Both the position numbers and the translations under genes were made by a program. Below the pieces are notes generated by a model, which worked only from the letters and a program-made list of their open reading frames with translations, had not been told where the DNA came from and made no database searches. A stretch of DNA of 64,000 nucleotides from Apostichopus japonicus (lineage: Eukaryota; Echinodermata; Holothuroidea; Aspidochirotida; Stichopodidae): contig NC_092566.1 of assembly GCF_037975245.1 (NCBI RefSeq), positions 8,104,001-8,168,000 of the forward strand, read 5' to 3'. Below are positions 1-18,900 of the stretch, in pieces (positions within the stretch are counted from its first letter, which is position 1; the number at the start of each line of letters is the position of its first letter).

Positions 1-349
1 AAGGTTTATGAACAAATTCCCTGCTTTGATTTTTGTAGATTTTTATACAAATTCTCCACGTTTGTATGGAATTTGGCTTTGGAATTCCTGATTACTTATT
101 CATAAGTTTTGTATAAGAAGAAAATAAGAGTTTGTGTGGCTTGTATCATTCATCGGAGAACAGTTAATATTTCCTGTTGTGATTGTTAACAAAGTAGAAG
201 TGACAAGAGCCATATTGTTAAGACTTGAGAAAACTTGACCTACTTTTAACCTTACCTATGAGCATTTCAACTGTAGCTTACTTTGCTTTTCAGTGATTAA
301 TTGATGTTTCAAATATCTGATGCCAATTTGTACACCGCTTTTATGTATC

Positions 350-540
350 ATTATGAAGTATTAGACAGTGTTATATAGTATTATGTAGTATTTTATGTAA
401 TGTTATGCCGTGGGATATGAGATTTAATATGCTCTGCATATGTAGTATTATGAAGTATTATGCAGTGTTATATAGTATTATGTAGTATCTTATGTAATAT
501 TATGCCATGAGATATGAGATTTAATTTGCTCTGCATATTT
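350..540. repeat. 97-bp tandem repeat, about two copies
   Basis: The block beginning attatgaagtatta at 350 recurs at 447 with a few substitutions, including the shared tail 'gagatttaat..gctctgcatat'. AT-rich and intronic, ending close to the polypyrimidine tract of the first visible PIWI exon. Confidence 0.85.
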
Positions 541-556
541 TTTTTCTCCTTTTCAG

Positions 557-5979
<5,423 letters not shown>

Positions 5980-6922
5980 GAAAAAGTGAGATGGTAATCA
6001 GAACCCACATGAAGGTGTAAAGATTTTACAGAAGAAACTGTTATGTTACCCACCAAAGAAAACTTTCAGGAGGAATCGACCGATGGTTGTCCGTCTGCGA
6101 CAAGAATGGAACGATAAATGTTTCTTTGATCACTCGTTGCTTTTGAGTTAGGAGTCACCTCGATTGTGGAATGAGTAAATGTGTTTCGATGTTGATACTC
6201 AAGAAAGTGGATTAGTCCATCATCCAAGTGGCTTGATTGTCTACGAATAAGACCATTTGTGGATATTTGTGGATAGGATTAACTCCACGTTGGCAAGTCC
6301 TCTACCCTTGAAATATGATTATCAAGTGGCAAATGTCAATAATATCCTGTCTCAAGTGAAAAATGATGTCCATTGGTGTCTTTAGAGAGAAATGGGTAGA
6401 GCAAATCCAGATCTCTTTACCAAAAGAGTTTTTGCATACGACAGAATATTTTACTACTCTTTGCATTTGGCATCATGGCACTTTAGAGGTTCATGCAATT
6501 CTGTTTTAGTGTTTTTTCATCATAAAATACTGAAAGCTCTAAGGGAAATGTGTACAAAAGCATTTTCCTTTGTGTTTTTTTGTCCCTAAAGTTTTCCTCA
6601 ACTATTTCCTGCATATAGTTGCCTCCCGCTGCTATCAGGGGTATTAAGGATCTGAAATTGTGTCTATGCAATTATTAATGAGTGAGGCTGTTTGGATGGA
6701 TGTGAGCAGACAAGAGGAAACCAAGATTGGGGAAATTAGAAGGTTTATGAGTAATGTCTTCCAAATCATATTTGATTCCTTTGCTGTTTGAGTGTCTGTG
6801 TGTATGTGAGACCTGCTTGTAAACATGGTATGTATGTGTCGATAAGGAAGACTGTTCTCTCTAGATATTGAAACATTTTGGAACAAAACTTCTATACTGT
6901 TAAATCCTTATCAGTGAATAAA
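5980..6922 (+). other. Likely 3' UTR of the PIWI gene
   Basis: No coding potential. The first canonical AATAAA after the stop is at 6917-6922, which would give a 3' UTR near 0.95 kb. Later AATAAA hexamers near 7568 and 7804 are alternatives. The true end cannot be fixed from sequence alone. Confidence 0.5.
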
Positions 6923-9900
6923 ATGGTTGATTCCCCCCAACCCCTTTTGGTGGTTCGTAGGTAAGGTTTAATGGTTCTATACCAATCTGTAGGTGCTCCG
7001 AACAACACATGACTAGAGCATGATGATTTGTATGCGGTTAAACGTATGGCTTGAAAATTAGATGAGCACGGGTGTGATTGGCGAATTTTATAGTAAAAGT
7101 GTGTCCTAAATGATCATATTTCTTATGCACAAATCTTGTCTTAGTCACTTTTAGTATTCATTTGTTGCTCTTGTTTTGTTTACTTCTACATTGTTGCTGT
7201 TTTTATTTTTGCAAAACACATTTTCTAAGATATTTAGTTAAATTCTTTTTTTTTTAAGGACAGTTTACAGAAGAATTAAAAGCTTTTTTAGGGAAAGTTT
7301 TATGGTCTTTTGTTTTGTTGCCTAAAAAGAGATTAAATTCATTGATTTAGTTTTTAAGTTTTTAGAAATGCTGCAAGCAAATCATCATTATATACCCCCC
7401 TCCCAAAAAAAATATTATGTACCCACGGTTTGTTTTTGTTTATTTGTCCTTTGTTTTTGCTTTAATTACTATTTTTACGTTTTGTTGCAAAGTTTAAAGA
7501 AAGTTTAAGTAGCCAATATTAGGTTTTCTCAGGGAGAGATGTTTTAATTGCTGTTGTTTGTTGTTTTAATAAAAGTTGCTTGAATATCACGTTACTGATG
7601 GTGTTAAGCTGTTTTAGACAGGTATGTAAGAGAAAGGGTAAGGGACAGAGAGAGGTATAGATAGTGACTTCCATCAGGAGCAGGTCCAGCTGTGTTATTA
7701 GCCGTTCTTTGTTTACTTGACTCAAGTCAGAAGTAACACAAAGGTCAATGTGTGTGTGCGACCTTAAATAGGAGGGAAGAAACTGTTCACAGTTTCAACT
7801 TTCAATAAAAAGTGCATTCCAGTCATTACTCATGCTAGCAATGATGAAAGGAGTTGTTTTATGCTTAATGAAGGGTGTAGGGGAGGGAAGGGGGGGGGGC
7901 AGGGGCACGCTGTTGACAGCAGGGAGGGGAGAATTAGATGCTTTCCTGGAGAAGACAGATTGGATAGGGGACACTTTCAATATTCATTAAATATACTTTA
8001 TGACTAGTTTAAAATAAAGCTAGATTAACGAACAAGTTATTTTTTGGGCTTAGTAGTGAAGTTACGATTATTTTTCGTAACATGGATCTTTACAATTGTA
8101 TACTTTCATAGAAATTACCTCGTATGAATCGACGCTGTTAGAACGACTAGTACCCGTTTGATTTTCCGTAGAAGTTGTGGAAAGATATCACTGAATGTCT
8201 GGAGGCACTTTACAGGCTGACGTTATCAGCATTTGATCCTTTTTTAGTGGTGTTATAAATTTGAGAAGAAAACAAATGTAAAGCAAAAAAACACATATTT
8301 TATGTTATTTAATACTCAGTAGTTATATTAAAGCTGTTTCCTTAAAAGCATTGAAGACTCGCCCCAAACCGCGTGCGGTCATCTGAAAAAGTTAACTTTC
8401 CATTGCTTGCAGGTGGCGTTTTGTTCGTGTCGCTACAAATTGTAGACAGTAATGAAACGTGATACCTTGTTATCTTTAGCTGGACCTGAGATGTCCATCA
8501 CTGTATCGTTTGTCCACTGTGCTGTGGGAATTGGCCGTAGCTGTATTGTACTGACTGTACCCTAGTGTCTAATTACCGACGGTAGCAAGCTGTGTGTGTA
8601 TTTTCCGGGATTGATGGTGGTGTCTAACACTTCTGTTACACCTCATTTGAAACTAGGTCAGATTACCGGCATTAGACATTTCTTTTTGCGCGAGTCTTCA
8701 CACCCTTTAAAGGACCGGAAAAGAGACATTTCTTGCATTCTCTGGTAGGTTCTTTTGTAAATGCGTTTGTTTCTGTTTGCGTTTCGTTCAGGCATTTGAT
8801 TTATCTAGCAGTGTCTGCTATTCTTTTACTGTAGAAGTGAGTGCATGTTTTACATATATCTTCAGTTAAAAAAGTTCATATGCAGTTGATTTAGAGGTGC
8901 TAGCCTTTTTTTTTCTTTGTCTTTGAATATTAAATTTTCTTTTGTTTCTATTATTGGCTTCAAACGATGATTATTTTATCAGACTGTGCCTTGCAAGAAT
9001 TATAAAACGACTATACACAGTTTCTGTACATAAGACATTAACTTTTGCTCTTAAGTACAAGACAAAATCATTTCTGTTAGTTAATAGTCTCCTAGTGAAG
9101 AAAGAATGTGCCACAGAGGAGTGGGGGGGGGGGGGAGGAAGGGTGGCAGGGCAAGGCCTGGAATTGAAAGGGTACTGATGGAGGAACATGTTGTTGATAT
9201 TACTTTTAATTAACAGAACCTTAATGGGGTAGCTAGAGATAAGGAGGCCTTGTACATTAAAGTTTAGTAACAAAATTACTTCTTTACATAACAATTTTTT
9301 GAATAGTTTGAGTTTATTTTACGTACCTTATACTTTTTCCCCCTACTTTCTAGGGTGTTCACTGCCTAATTTGTTTTGTTAATGACCAAACTGAATATAC
9401 TCAAGCAAGGAAGCCATCAAATTACAACAAGAAAACCCAGAAAAGTCTTCAAATAAAACAATTGAATTGAAAACAAGGTTCCTCCAAATCTTTGATCGAC
9501 ATTTGTGTTTTGTTGGTTTGGAAATTTTCCAGATAATTTCTGCTTCTAAGCTCCGAAAGAACATTCATGCCAATAAAGAGTTATGTTTGCTGTTTTTTAT
9601 CTTTCCTTGTAAAATATTTTATATTTGTCTCCATCTATTCAACTTCATCAAGTCATTTTTGCCTGTCATTTATCATAAATCTCATTTGTTGTTTATTACA
9701 TTTCTACATCTGTAGCGATCAATAAAAACATGGAAGCTAAACAATACTCTGATCTTCTTTAACAATTTTAATAGTTGTTGTAATTTTAATTTTTAATTTT
9801 AATAGTTGTTGTAATGAATATTTTAATCTACTCTGCTACATTTTGTCAAAATAACTTTTAACCCATCGACACAAAATGTCAAGAAAAGTCAATCCTAACT

Positions 9901-11911
9901 GATTGCAAAATCTTTAGTTAACTAGGGTAACCAAAATGAGGACTGTTCTACAATTGCTAATTTAGGAGTCAGAGAGCAGTGCCCCGGGGGGGGGGGGGGG
10001 GGTGGGGCTACTCCATTTATAAAAACAACTGTAGTAATAATTATTGGAGGGGAGAGGTGCATGAGCCTAGGGTTATGGTACATCTGAATTACCCAGACAT
10101 GTCCTATATTTTTTCCTATCGTACGTGGGCTTCCAGGTCTAATTAAAATGATCATAAAAATCTCCAGATTTTTGGGAAGATAAAACATTGATAAACATTG
10201 GAAAACATGGACAGGGATTGTCGATTTCAGGCGGGATGTTTTGTGTTTACAGAGGGTGCTAGAGTGTGCTTTTGAACTCGTTCAGGTTCCCATCACAATC
10301 ATTTTCCCTACAATCCAGAGTGGGTACCTTTCAACTTAGCCCCCTCCCCCCACTTATATGCTAACCTTACATAATCCTATGTCGGGGATCTGATAATTCA
10401 ACACTCTGCACTGCCTGAGATTAACTCAGACCATCCACGGCATGGATTACATGGGTATGGATTAAAAACATGTAGCTATAACTGAAACAAAAACTAGATA
10501 ATTGATAGGCATTTATTGTATGAAGTCTTGCGATTATCATCCCTTAAGGTTTAATCTGTGTTAACTGTTAGCATCTTGAAACGAAGACACTGAATAAATA
10601 CGAAACAGTCAATTTGTATTTTTTTTTTTCAATCTCAGTTTCAATCTATTGTAATACTCAAAAACTGTTAGCAATGTGAACTTGAATTTGTCTGCATCTA
10701 ATTAATTAATTGCACAGAGAACTCGTTGAAATAAATCCTTAAAATCACAATTTTGGATCCTTAATAAATTTGTCCTATTTCATACACTCCTGTTTTCATA
10801 CGCTTGTGTCAATCAATATGCACCCTTATTTTTATTTTCCCAACTGTGGGCAAACCATCCACCACAAAATTACTTGATTCCCACTTGTAATTGGATGCAA
10901 GGTCATTTAAAACATTAACATAGACCAATGGGATTGGTCCATGCAAACTGAACATGCATCTACCCAGTAATAGGTGTACACAACACAAACCTGAAATATG
11001 CAATACATCTCTATTAGCAACCAATGGGTGGTTGGATTGGTGAATATACTGGGATATATGCATATTCATATTTGAAACGTTGGCAACAGCATCGACGTTG
11101 GGCTTGCCCTGTGCTTATAGTAGCTCTTAGCCTGGTTATAATGCAGGCTAAATGACCATCAATAGGTTAAAATTAGGACATCATATGATATATAACTTCC
11201 GATTCAGTCTACAATCAACATAAGTGAATCCACTTCATTAAATACATTTTTTTTTTTTTAAACTCACACTGTCTGGGTTTCATACAATTTTGGGATCCAA
11301 AATGGTTCACATCTCATTAATACCTCAAGTGCCAAAATCTTGATATTTGAGGGTTTAAAGTATTAACACAATAATTCTGATTTGATGTATTTGATATATT
11401 GGTGCATTTTGCACAAAGCCAAACAATGAGGCTAGAATTATCTGCTGGAAACCAACATCTTGCATCCTCAAAACAAAAAACAAAACCTCTTAATTAAATG
11501 AGGATTGTTACAGGTGGTAATACCTGGGAGTAGTTCCCTGATAAAAAATAATTTACAGGTAGGCTGTAACGAAGGTTTGCATACAGAATGACTACCAACA
11601 ACCTGCACATGACTCCAGCTCTTTTAAGTACAATGTCCGATTATCATGCAAAATCCCCTCAGTACTCATAAAGAGTGAAAGTAAAACCAAGTTGGACATA
11701 TATCATCATAAATATCATCAGGAAATGTAGCTGTAGTCAAAGTTTCATTAGGTTTCAATCGAGCACGTTGTGGTCAGACATGGCCGCCAAAATGGCTGCC
11801 AAAATGTCCCTGTAATCCAATATTGTTTGTTATACCTTGATCATCATGCCGTGGAAAAATTCAAGGGTTTTGTTTTCTTCACAAATTTAAATTATTTTAA
11901 TGCACTTTTGC
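6923..11911. other. Intergenic spacer, no recognisable gene
   Basis: AT-rich DNA between the ends of two convergent genes. It contains homopolymer tracts (G-runs near 9123 and 9986, T-runs) and short open frames without any family signature. I find no splice-consistent exon chain and no tRNA or other RNA gene. Confidence 0.6.
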
Positions 11912-11963
11912 ATCTCATACATAGGCGTAGGAGGCGGGGGGGCTGCAGCCCCCCCAACCAAAA

Positions 11964-12303
11964 TTTTGGTGAAAATTCGGGCAATATGGTGATAATTTTT
12001 CGGGCACCTACTGAAAGAAGAAAAATTTGCAGTGTGTTTTTCAATTTGTTTTGGTGAAAATTCGGGCAATATGGTGATAATTTTTCGGGCACCTACTGAA
12101 AGAAGAAAAATTTGTAGTGTGTTTTTCAGTTTGTTTTGGTGAAAATTCGGGCAATATGGTGATAATTTTTCGGGCACCTACTGAAAGAAGAAAAATTTGT
12201 AGTGTGTTTTTCAGTTTGTTTTGGTGAAAATTCGGGCAATATGGTGATAATTTTTCGGGCACCTACTGAAAGAAGAATAATTTGCAATGTGTTTTTTCAA
12301 TGA
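11964..12303. repeat. 85-bp tandem array, four units, inside the MITE
   Basis: The unit begins ttttggtgaaaattcgggc and starts at 11964, 12049, 12134 and 12219, exactly 85 bp apart. Units are nearly identical and the last one is the most diverged. The related element near 59.3 kb has only one unit, so the array expanded after the family arose. Confidence 0.95.
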
Positions 12304-12381
12304 TTAAACTGATATTATGATTGTAACGACTTCCCCAATAATTATAACCAATATGGAAGGGTAATAACACGGAAAATATCA

Positions 12382-12538
12382 CCAAAATTTTTCGCACGCT
12401 TCGCGCGCGTTCAACATCCTTTTGTGCATGTAGGCATTTATCGGTTTTTTGCATATGATTTCCGTAATAACCGATGAATGTCTATATGATATGCACATTA
12501 CAATGTTGAGCGCGCGCGTAGCGCGTGAAAAATTTTGG
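12382..12538. repeat. Long imperfect hairpin inside the MITE
   Basis: The arms 12382-12416 and 12503-12538 pair at 32 of 36 positions and include the GC-rich cores cgcgcgcgttcaacat and atgttgagcgcgcgcg. Pairing continues more loosely inward (gtgcat..cggtt against aaccg..atgcac). Such subterminal palindromes are common in foldback-type MITEs. Confidence 0.85.
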
Positions 12539-12607
12539 TTATATTTTTCGGGCAAGTCGTTACAGCCCCCCCAAATCAAATTAGGCTCCTACGCCTATGA
12601 TCTCATA

Positions 12608-15180
12608 GGCAAACTCCCATCATGCAATAAATAATAAACCTTGGATTAAGCTGTTTAACTATTTCCAGAACTTCCTGAGAACAGACCATTAGTGCTGAGA
12701 ACATAGCACAAAATTTCAGTTGTATAATGAACACACAGATATGAGCACGATTACTCTTTCTGTTACCACGGAAACAGGAAAATGTAATAAGAATTCTTTT
12801 GTTACTCTTGACTAATTAAGTAAAACAAAAGACTAATCACCAGTCCCGTCAAAGTCAGAAGGTTGAGACTTGGGAGAAATAATGTCCGCTTCATGAATAA
12901 CCTTTAAACATCAAAATTGATTTCACTTCTCATTTTATGTATTAAAAAAGAAAATTAAACACCGGTACATACTAAAATGCACTTTTACATTAGAAAATGC
13001 TATAAAACACGCATATGAAAAAAACCCAGATATAATTCGCACAGATTTGAGCATATTTTTTTCTCCAAGAGCGAGAAACAGTGACACAGCATGTCTAATC
13101 AGTAGAAATTGTATTAACTATTTGAAAGTGCAGTAAAACCAAGGTAATTATAATTTTTGGTTGGTAGAATTTATAAACTTTCCTTCCAGGGAGAAATATT
13201 TTACTACATATCCTTATATAGAGCGGTAGCAGAGAGATAAATTAAAAGCCCATTACCTAAATGATTGGCGACCAGAAGCAATTTAAAATTAATTGATGAT
13301 AAATCCACATTTACTAACAGTGCTATCTGTGATCAAGCACGAGCTAAACGAACATTATGCCCTTCTTGCTTGATTTTGAGATGAATGATTCCAGAAGTCA
13401 TAAATTGAAACTTTTGAGTCCAGTAAAGTGAGAAGAAACCTGTGCAACTGAGCTTCAGGTTATTGGTACTTGCTCTTCCAAATTTATTCTGTCATTTTTT
13501 TCATGAAAACCTCTCTAAACAGTAAGAGACACCCCCCTTCCTCCCCTCGCCCCCTTCCACATCTCCTTCCCAGAACAAAATGCAGAGAAAAGTGAAAAAT
13601 GAATTAGTAAAGCAAACAAAACAGTTAATTTTAAAGTGAATCTTTTGAAATAGTTATATATCCCTATTTAATCCAATTCTTACAAACCAAACACCAATCT
13701 TTTTTGTTTGTTTTTATTTCTCACACCCTTAAAGCTAATATCCTCAAAGTGTAAGTTAAGATTGTTATACAGTACTAAAATATTCAAGGATTATAAGATT
13801 AGACAATCATTGAGAGTTAACAAAGGTGAATAATATTTCTGTTCCATTAACACTCCGATAAAAAAAAAAAATTAATACAAAAAAAAAATGGAGAAAGGGT
13901 GTCCCATAACATTTCAAAATTCAATATATTCCTGCTAAGAGCAAATATTAAGACTAAGTATATTGAAGGGCAATTCAGTTAAACAGTATTTTTAGAATAT
14001 TTCGTTTGATGATTTTTGGACGCTGTTGTAATAGCAAGAAACCTTTATTATGGAAGTTAATGAGATCACAGACAACTATTTTTGTGTGCTTCTCCATGAG
14101 CAATCCATAACTTGAAAGTCTGGAAGGGGGCTTATAAGTTGTACAGCTACAGTGCTGAAATGTCAAGAATTTGGAGGGGGTTTGCAATGTGACCAAAATT
14201 GGTAAAAGTATTTATTTCTGGACCAGGTAGATGGAGAAAGTGCAGCAGAAGTGAGAAAACAGGTAAGGGTAGAAAATAGTGAGACAAAAAGAGGAAAGAA
14301 ATACTCACTTATAAGCACAAGCACCCACCCCTGACCACACTTACACCGTATTTATTCATTTATGCATTAATTCGTGCCTAACTAACTAGCATTATCCCTG
14401 CCAAAGATGGCTAATTGATTATGCATTCATACAAAAACATCCATACACTTGTACAAAAACAAAAAGGAAAGCAAAAAAAAAACACAATTGCTCCATTTGT
14501 AATTCCCCATGGAAACAAAACTCATCAAAGCAACTACACACAGGTCACAAAACTTGTGATTAAAAATAAATTTCAGAGCTTTTTCATCAAGGTCTGGTTA
14601 TCAGCTGCTTCTCTGTTTATTTTTCGCTGACATTTTATCCATTTCGGAACGATTTGATTATTTGATTACATACTAATGTAAATTGTCTCATGTTCACTCC
14701 CTCCCTCCAGCCCAGCCCAGCCCCGCACCCCACCAACCCTACCCCATTCCACCACCGAGGAGATAAGGGGCTGTACACATCGTATCAGCTTCAAACAAAT
14801 TATCAAGATAAAACAAAACTACTTCCATTTTCTCTCATTACTGTCTTTTTAGAGATCTTTGTTTCCTCGGGAAGAAAACTAAGCACACGCACATACATAT
14901 GAATGATAATAATGGGATGGAGCATTAAACTGATCCCATTTTCAGGCCAGCGGATGCCCCCCCTGAAGGACTCATATGGACTGCTGGCGCCCTTTTCAGC
15001 TTTTTACCACTTTTTACTTATTCCCGATTATTGACTTTTTTATTGCGCTCTCATCTACCTATTGACATTTGTCACATTTTGTTGGTGTAATTTTCTGACA
15101 AAATGCTCTAACGGCGTCTTTAATTTAATGGCGATGACAAATGGCGATGACACCTATTTATTCTTCGTTTAACTGCAAAT
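12608..15180. other. Intergenic spacer, no gene seen
   Basis: AT-rich, with C-runs near 13530 and A-runs near 13860. The open frames (for example 13975-14196 and 14690-14902) lack family signatures and good splice contexts. An X-box-like palindrome at 12762-12775 lies just right of the MITE. Confidence 0.55.
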
Positions 15181-15345
15181 TAGCAAGGCCCGGAAAGGGT
15201 CATTTCCGGCGATCTAGGGAGTACCTTTACTCAAAAGTTTTCTGTACGCTCCGCGCCAGCCTGTGGTGGCGCTCCGCTTAGATAGTGTCGAAAAGCGCCC
15301 CTACAGACCATTCTCGCCCCCCCCCCCCCCGACCAATACCCTTAG
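15181..15345. repeat. Copy of a dispersed 'tacgctgcgcgccaac' repeat family
   Basis: Shares the ordered blocks cccggaaag, catttccgg, tttctgtacgct, cgcgcca, gtggtggcgctccgctt and a terminal C-run with 50360-50530 and, more weakly, with 49480-49600. A relative sits inverted in 62838-62930, inside a hAT-like element, so the family probably derives from that transposon. Confidence 0.65.
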
Positions 15346-15642
15346 CTTTGCCACTGTTTCAGGCCCAGTAACCCTACAGAGCTTTTGGTCATATTATCAT
15401 GACAAAGTAATGTCCAATGCATTCTATCTTTCTTTGAAAAGAAATGATACATATATCAAGATTTAAAGGAAATTGGGATATATTCCTCTCTTTTCATGAA
15501 AACAGAAAGAATTTGTGAAGCATTGTGAAAGGGCAAAATCTAATGGTTATAGTGAAAAAAATTTAAAAAAAATCTACAACATAACACAGAAATCCCATTA
15601 TTCAGCATAGACCAAATTTTATCTAGAATGAAGAAAGGCAGT

Positions 15643-15660
15643 TTTAATTTTTTTTTTAAT
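15643..15660 (-). promoter_or_regulatory. Candidate MCU polyadenylation signals
   Basis: Two minus-strand ATTAAA hexamers (plus-strand tttaat at 15643-15648 and 15655-15660) lie about 235-250 nt after the MCU stop. The first canonical AATAAA is further on, at 15157-15162. Either could end the transcript. Confidence 0.35.
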
Positions 15661-15892
15661 GCATTGCAAAATCAAGCTAATTTTCTTAACAAGTCAACCC
15701 ACCTCAAAGTTATTGCAAAAACTTTCTTCCGATTCATTTGTACTAATTATTATGTACTAATTATTATATACATAGGACATATTCGTGAATATTCAATGTG
15801 TAATTATTCTGATGCATATTCATGAATCACCATGGTGATTAACGGGTTACTACTTTGCAAGAGAGAAGCAGCCAACCAATGGACATCCACCG

Positions 15893-15973
15893 TTATTCCT
15901 CTGCTTTCTTTGGGGGTCTGATTGGCAGATTTAAGGAGAGCGGATCGTGGAGTCTCTCCAAATCCATTTCTAC
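15893..15973 (-). CDS. MCU: MCU exon 8: C-terminus
   Basis: 27 codons including TAA at 15895-15893; acceptor cctgcag. Encodes [18 protein letters not shown] and then RPPKKAEE, aligning with AEMDLKRLRDPLQVHLPL in human MCU. A longer open frame overlapping it is out of phase and is not coding. Confidence 0.95.
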   Translation of the reverse strand, partial: VEMDLERLHDPLSLNLPIRPPKKAEE

Positions 15974-18900
15974 CTGCAGGGATGAAAAAAAAACAATGAA
16001 TAGAATCATTTAAAAATATGAAAAAATAAAATATGAAAAAATAAAATTTAAAAATATTTCCATGCAGGCTAATATCCATTCTGCTTCTCCTTCATAAATA
16101 TGTGTCTGAGTTATAAAGGAGACAAAAACACAAATACCATCTTTAGCGGTTGTTGCTGGATGATGTCATATTTAGACTTGATGAAGTCATTTATTAGACT
16201 TCATCAAGTGTTCAGCCTTGTGTGTGAACGAACATTAAAATCTTTGACATCTTCAAAATGGAAAAAGATTTTTTGAGGCTGTTTAATAATTTTTTTTTCA
16301 TTAATTTATTTTTAGTTAATATTCATCATAGTTGTCTCTATCACATAGACCCAATGATGAAGTCGAGTGTTTTGCATCCGTTGAGCAATGCAACACAAGT
16401 GCTTTTTCGAGATTCTTCTTCTTCTTATTATCAAATCCCTGGCCAATATAGATGAGAGCATCTACGGCAATTATGTCAATCTGTGAGTTCTGAAAATTTG
16501 GCAAGCAAAACAGTCTGTCAATAAAGCCAAGAAGAGTGACTGTTTTCATAAGCACAGCAAATCATTTCTCAGACATTTTTTGTTGTTGAGGTAAATGTGC
16601 GCGAATGTGGCCGGGTGAAGTTACAAACCCCGAGGGCAATCTTAAATATTTTATTACATTCTGTGACGATTGCGCCTAGCAATAAATTACAAACGGGAAC
16701 CTGCGAGAAAAAATCTCTCTTTCTCAAAGGCTTTATGTATCTTTTACTGGAGTCAACGACCAGGAAAATAGAAGGGCCTCCAGAATTGTTAGAATCGCTT
16801 AGGTGTAGCCTGCTGGAAGACGCATGTGGTGTATTGCATGCTACTACATTATTAAAAACAGTTCTACGTTGTTTCACAAACATCCGTACATATTTTCTTA
16901 CTTTGCCAAACTGAATAAACTTAATGTCGATAATCATGTGATAAAAATCAACATTATCATGATATAAAACATTAATATATCAATACATTGTAATAAATAT
17001 AGCTCTATAAATCTATTTTCATTAAAGGTGATATATAGACATGAGCAATAATATTTTTTTATACATATTTAACTACAAATTACATAATAAAGATGAATTA
17101 TTATTCCAGTGATTTTTTTAATGTTTATATTACTACTGATTTATTCTCCTCATATCAATAGTAATGTGCGATACAATTGAACTGGTCAAAACCTTACCCA
17201 TATCCATATGCCACATGTTACAGTTGCATTCATCCTCCATTACTAATGTACCACTTTTTCCCTTCCAACCAGATTCACTAGAGTAACTTCTTTTCACCCC
17301 AAGCATTACCTGTTGGTAATGTCAACATTAATTGTTGGCCCCAATTCTTATATGCAAAGCAGGCTCTAGGCTAGGTAGTAGGTACGTCCAATATGGAAGT
17401 AATCTAAGCCTAAGCTAACAAAAAGAACAAATTTCCTTGAAGTACAAAAAGTGTATTGTGATAGTTAATAAAGCAAACAAGGAATACTGTTGGTGATCCC
17501 ACACATGTGGGTGACCAGAAATGAATTGCAACAGATATAATGAGATTTAATAGCATATATCCAGAGCAACCTATCTATAAATACCTGAGCCACTTGGTGC
17601 TTCAATTTGTTATACTTCTCCACATCTAGCTGCTTCCTCTTGGCAAATTTATGGAAAAACAACAAATACTGTCTGTCTCTTGCCTCCGGAAAGAGGTATT
17701 CCTTCGGAAGAGAAAGAAAGAATCATGATGTAAAATGTTAGTGTTTCTGTATATTTATACTGGAAATAAAAAAAAATGAAAATGAATCATTTGTCTTTAA
17801 CAATGCTGACAAAAAGTTATATTGTGACCAAATTATCTCAACAATAACCCTATATTAACTAATGCCACCCTACCCCCCACCCACCCACACACCCCCTATC
17901 CACCTCCTTTCTACATTATAATCTCAGGCTTTTAACATTCTTTTCTTTCTATACCTTTATTCTTGCCTGATCAAGGATAATATTAGACAAACAAAGCATC
18001 TCATTTCTATGGTAAGTGTTCATTATCATGGTTTCTTGTATGTCAAAAGTCATCAGTTTATTGCCCTTCAATACATGCTAGAAGGTAAGACAATGGTCTT
18101 ACATGTTCAAACATTAAAATAAGGAAGCCATTTTTACTGCCAACTTCAAAATGTTTTTCATCAACCAGCCTTTTGAATACTAAAGCCTACTTTAGACATC
18201 TTCCACATCTGGGAACAATCTGCAAGAAAATACTTTCAACCTCTTTTAGTGCATTTGAAACAGTTTTGGCTGGCTAAAATTTCGGGACAATCTGGACGAC
18301 CTTTGCAGAATTTTAAAGTACCTTATATACCCTGACGACGTTTACGTAATTCGTCGAATGTACCTACACACTATAGAATAAGCTGTTTTAAGATACCGCC
18401 CTCCTCAGTGAGTAAACGAAGTGAGTAAAGTGAGTACAAAGTGAGTAAACGAATCTCCTGACAAATCAGATCAATATTCTATCTTTCATCTCAACAAAGA
18501 TGCATTTTTTATCAAGTTAAACAAATGCAATTTGAGATAAGGGGTTTAAAGGAGGGGAAACACTAACATTTGATAGCTAGGCCTAACATCCTATACAGCT
18601 GCTTAATATAATTTGTGACAGACACATTATTAACTGAGCCTTCCCACGCACATGTTACAGTACTTCACTTGCAAAACTAATCAGAAACTCAAACACGGAG
18701 GGTACGGTCATGTTTACTCATCAAACAGTGGACAGTTTGTTGTGTGGAATAGTAACAGACTAACAGTAAAACATATACTCTGTATATGTATACAAATGTA
18801 GCCTACCACACAGTCAATGTGTGGCCTATACAATAGGATCACTCAAACTCATACACATTGTACAGATGTCTCATATTTCACATTACATACTAACTGAGCA

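Larger units (their letters stand above)
11912..12607. mobile_element. Complete hAT-like MITE with 8-bp target duplication
   Basis: The 14-bp inverted repeats cataggcgtaggag (11920-11933) and ctcctacgcctatg (12586-12599) are perfect. Both sides are flanked by the identical 8-bp duplication atctcata (11912-11919, 12600-12607). There is no transposase, so it is non-autonomous. An 8-bp duplication and a terminus starting CA suggest the hAT superfamily. Inside are a four-unit 85-bp array, a long imperfect hairpin, and G/C-runs next to the ends. A truncated relative in opposite orientation is at 59070-59420. Confidence 0.9.

Noticed and set aside
15804-16079. 91-residue open frame overlapping the last MCU exon
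   Set aside because: It is in a different phase from the [12 protein letters not shown] reading that joins exon 7 correctly.
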